Shown piece after piece: positions 63,301-64,000 of a DNA stretch of 64,000 nucleotides. The notes under the pieces were generated by a model. That model searched no databases and was not told the DNA's origin. It was given only the letters and a program-made list of their open reading frames with translations. Numbering within the stretch: the stretch's first letter is position 1; each line of letters begins with the position of its first letter. The stretch is from Fulvimarina pelagi HTCC2506. GTDB lineage: Bacteria; Pseudomonadota; Alphaproteobacteria; Rhizobiales; Rhizobiaceae. A program made the translations under genes and the position numbers. The stretch is from contig NZ_DS022272.1 of the NCBI RefSeq assembly GCF_000153705.1, positions 3,050,798 through 3,114,797 on the forward strand. The letters are read 5' to 3'.

Positions 63301-64000
63301 GTGGTGATCTGCCGGCCTTCGAGTGAGAACTCCGCCGTCGGATCGGAGATCGAGCCGGTGGCGCGTGCTTGACCAGAGATCGTGCCCGAGGCGTCAAGAT
63401 TCTCGACGAAGCCGTTGGCGAGCCCGACCGGCAGGCGGTTGATGGAAAGATCGACGTCGAGCGCCTGACCCACGGTGCCCGACAGGTTCAGCGAGCCGTC
63501 GCCAACATTGACGACGCCGGTCTCGATCGTCGCGGTTCCCTCGCCGTAGGAGCCGGCAAGGCGCAGGCTGAGCGGCTGGATTCCGGACTGGACGATCTCG
63601 CTTGTGGTGATCCCGGCGCCCTGGATGTCGAAGGTCGCATTCGGATCGCCGAGCGGACCCGTCGCCTGCGCCGTGCCGGACAGGGTGCCGGTCGCGTTCA
63701 AGTTCTCGACGAAGGCGTTGGCGATGCCGACCGGAAACTGGTCGAGCCGGGCTTCCAGATCGAGCGTCTCGCCGACGGTACCCGAGGCGAAGAGCGATGC
63801 TGGTCCCGCGGCGATCTCGGCCCGTTCGATGGTCGCCGTGCCCTCCGCATAATCGCCGGAGACATCGAGGGTCAGCGGCTGGATGTCTGCACGCGCGATC
63901 TCCGGCGTCGTGATCCCGGTGCCGGTGAGGTTGAAGCTGGCGTTCGGATCGTTGCTGGGTCCGGTCACCCGGGCATTGCCGGAGATGTCGCCGCTGGCGT
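60351..64000 (-). CDS. tamB: Translocation and assembly module protein TamB (C-terminal part, runs off window)
   Basis: At least 1216 residues, 5' end beyond the window. Predominantly beta, with the DUF490/TamB C-terminal domain in the last 300 residues (NILVPENLPSSLARIDV, GRGLDLELGGTIEITGSS, FDLIRGRFGILGRRLDFEEGTLTFTGN, SRSDAGEVTVF-like and YINDNIYLGVDSTGRVSVDLDLGAGL) and the terminal FYEGEF. TamB is an inner-membrane-anchored bridge to the outer membrane for lipid transport or autotransporter insertion. The part from 61914 to the window edge is a 101-residue tandem repeat (see repeat feature). tamA, usually just upstream, would lie beyond the edge. Confidence 0.9.
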   Translation of the reverse strand, partial: ASGDISGNARVTGPSNDPNASFNLTGTGITTPEIARADIQPLTLDVSGDYAEGTATIERAEIAAGPASLFASGTVGETLDLEARLDQFPVGIANAFVENLNATGTLSGTAQATGPLGDPNATFDIQGAGITTSEIVQSGIQPLSLRLAGSYGEGTATIETGVVNVGDGSLNLSGTVGQALDVDLSINRLPVGLANGFVENLDASGTISGQARATGSISDPTAEFSLEGRQITTAALAEGGIEPLTLDVAGSYANQTLQLNQAELDVGTGSLTASGTAGETLDLDLAINQLPVGLANGFVDGLGAEGTISGTGTATGSLSDPNAEFSLQGRGITTADIARSGIAPLTLDAAGSYAGNTLTLETAELEVGSGSLTASGTVGENLDIDVDINQLPVGLANGFVEGLGAEGTISGSASATGSLSDPNAEFDLSGTGITTRQLRDGNVDPLTLDASGSYAGGTLTLANAQLDIGSGSLTASGTVGETLDISAQLNALPVGLANGFVDGLGAQGTISGTAQATGPVSDPNATFDLQGSGITTTQIARSGTAPLSFDAAGSYAGGTVQIETAQVDVGAGSLSASGTVGETLDVSVDINQLPVGLANGFVDGLGAQGTLSGSAQATGSVSDPNANFDITLDNVSVAQSRSAGAPPIDADIAGSYAAQAVDLSQAVFNVGSGTITVAGSASAGNLDLDVDIANLPASIASAAAAGVDPQGTINGSVVVAGSPSAPSVQYDISATGVSVAQTRSAGVGALAIDTSGTFANNTVTTDTSVTGSGIALNANGTVNLSGGPTLNIAIDGTAPLELANRTLAEGGRSITGTVAIDAIVSGPATQPNVTGTISTSGARFVDATANLIVQNITTTITLNGQTATISAFSASLGQGGTIQVGGTVGLTPPFNADISVVLNQGRYTDGEIVTASLSADLSITGPLTDGPTIAGDITAEEINILVPENLPSSLARIDVTHVNARPAVYQQQREINPEAAEGSSGGGGVNLDITFSAPNQVFVRGRGLDLELGGTIEITGSSADPQITGGFDLIRGRFGILGRRLDFEEGTLTFTGNLVPTLDLLARSDAGEVTVFISVTGPADDPSFTFSSNPVLPQDEVLARLIFQQGTSDLSPLQIAQLAEAAASLAGVGGSTGLLENLRSQLGVDDLDITTTADGETAVGAGKYINDNIYLGVDSTGRVSVDLDLGAGLKARGSVNAEGSGEVGVFYEGEF
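61914..64000 (-). repeat. Exact 303-bp (101-residue) tandem repeats inside tamB
   Basis: Units start at PVG(L/I)ANGF at 63734, 63431, 63128, 62825, 62522 and 62219 (minus strand), each exactly 303 bases apart; the last unit is 102 codons and degenerate. A further unit begins before 64000 and continues outside. Shared pattern per unit: ANGFV-GLGA-GTISG-A-ATGS-SDPNA-F---G-GITT, ending GSLTASGTVGETLD. Protein identity between units is high by eye, especially the middle three, which points to recent duplication or ongoing homogenisation. Confidence 0.95.

Noticed and set aside
61914-64000. Regularly spaced repeats as a possible CRISPR or satellite array
   Set aside because: The period of 303 bases keeps one open reading frame of TamB and there is no short repeat/spacer structure.

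Overview
The window looks like an ordinary chromosomal segment of a high-GC alphaproteobacterium of the order Hyphomicrobiales (Rhizobiales). Pointers are the plant-type glutamate-cysteine ligase, the UPF0314 protein, the glg/pgm arrangement, ACC deaminase, a VtlR/LsrB-like LysR gene divergent from a DUF1127 gene, and an anti-Shine-Dalgarno sRNA of a type described in Rhizobiales. Genus cannot be fixed from the sequence; family placement is a guess. Gene density is high, with many 1-10 bp gaps and ATGA-type overlaps. I saw no tRNA, rRNA, CRISPR array, transposase or prophage gene.

Layout. 1-2.85 kb: an accessory-looking cluster with a translationally coupled set (carrier protein, class II aaRS-like amino acid:[carrier protein] ligase, start of a MatB-like AMP-forming synthetase) and a divergent, short, atypical cytochrome P450. 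2.86-7.76 kb: operon of ACC deaminase (acdS), an AceE-like TPP enzyme and a SAF-domain NAD(P) oxidoreductase. 7.9-11.5 kb: secreted protein, argG, and ccmC-ccmD-ccmG without ccmAB. 11.6-18.5 kb: small secreted protein with an unusual leader, a palindromic repeat, cobQ, TSUP permease, PhzF-like protein, MFS transporter, hexapeptide acetyltransferase and a SCO copper chaperone. 18.7-27.2 kb: antiporter, prmA, a TetR/MFS pair, aminopeptidase P, cupin, moaD-moaE. 27.2-41.4 kb: serB, miaA, xseA, pentapeptide-repeat protein, VOC protein, LysR/DUF1127 pair, CNNM/CBS protein, gshA, rsmE, SDR, a small acidic protein and a secreted RNase T2. 41.5 kb: a minus-strand sRNA. 42-44.8 kb: an uncharacterised membrane protein plus ClpP-like serine peptidase pair, then MgtC. 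44.9-57.4 kb: glycogen/trehalose-type carbon storage: glgX, then pgm-glgA-glgC, glgP and pgi, with no glgB. 57.8-64 kb: aldehyde dehydrogenase, small protein, exported intradiol dioxygenase, and the C-terminal part of tamB carrying an exact 303-bp tandem repeat array that runs off the window.

How the parts connect. The promoter of the carrier-protein operon and the promoter of the tetR-MFS operon, 20 kb apart, carry the same AAACGATCGTTT palindrome in the spacer between -35 and -10, so one TetR protein may control both. Two unrelated small secreted-protein genes (11.7 and 47.2 kb) share a collinear promoter-leader with a GTGAC-N4-GTCAC inverted repeat at the same distance. These two links, the sRNA, the carrier-protein/P450 cluster and the tamB repeats are the most interesting items.
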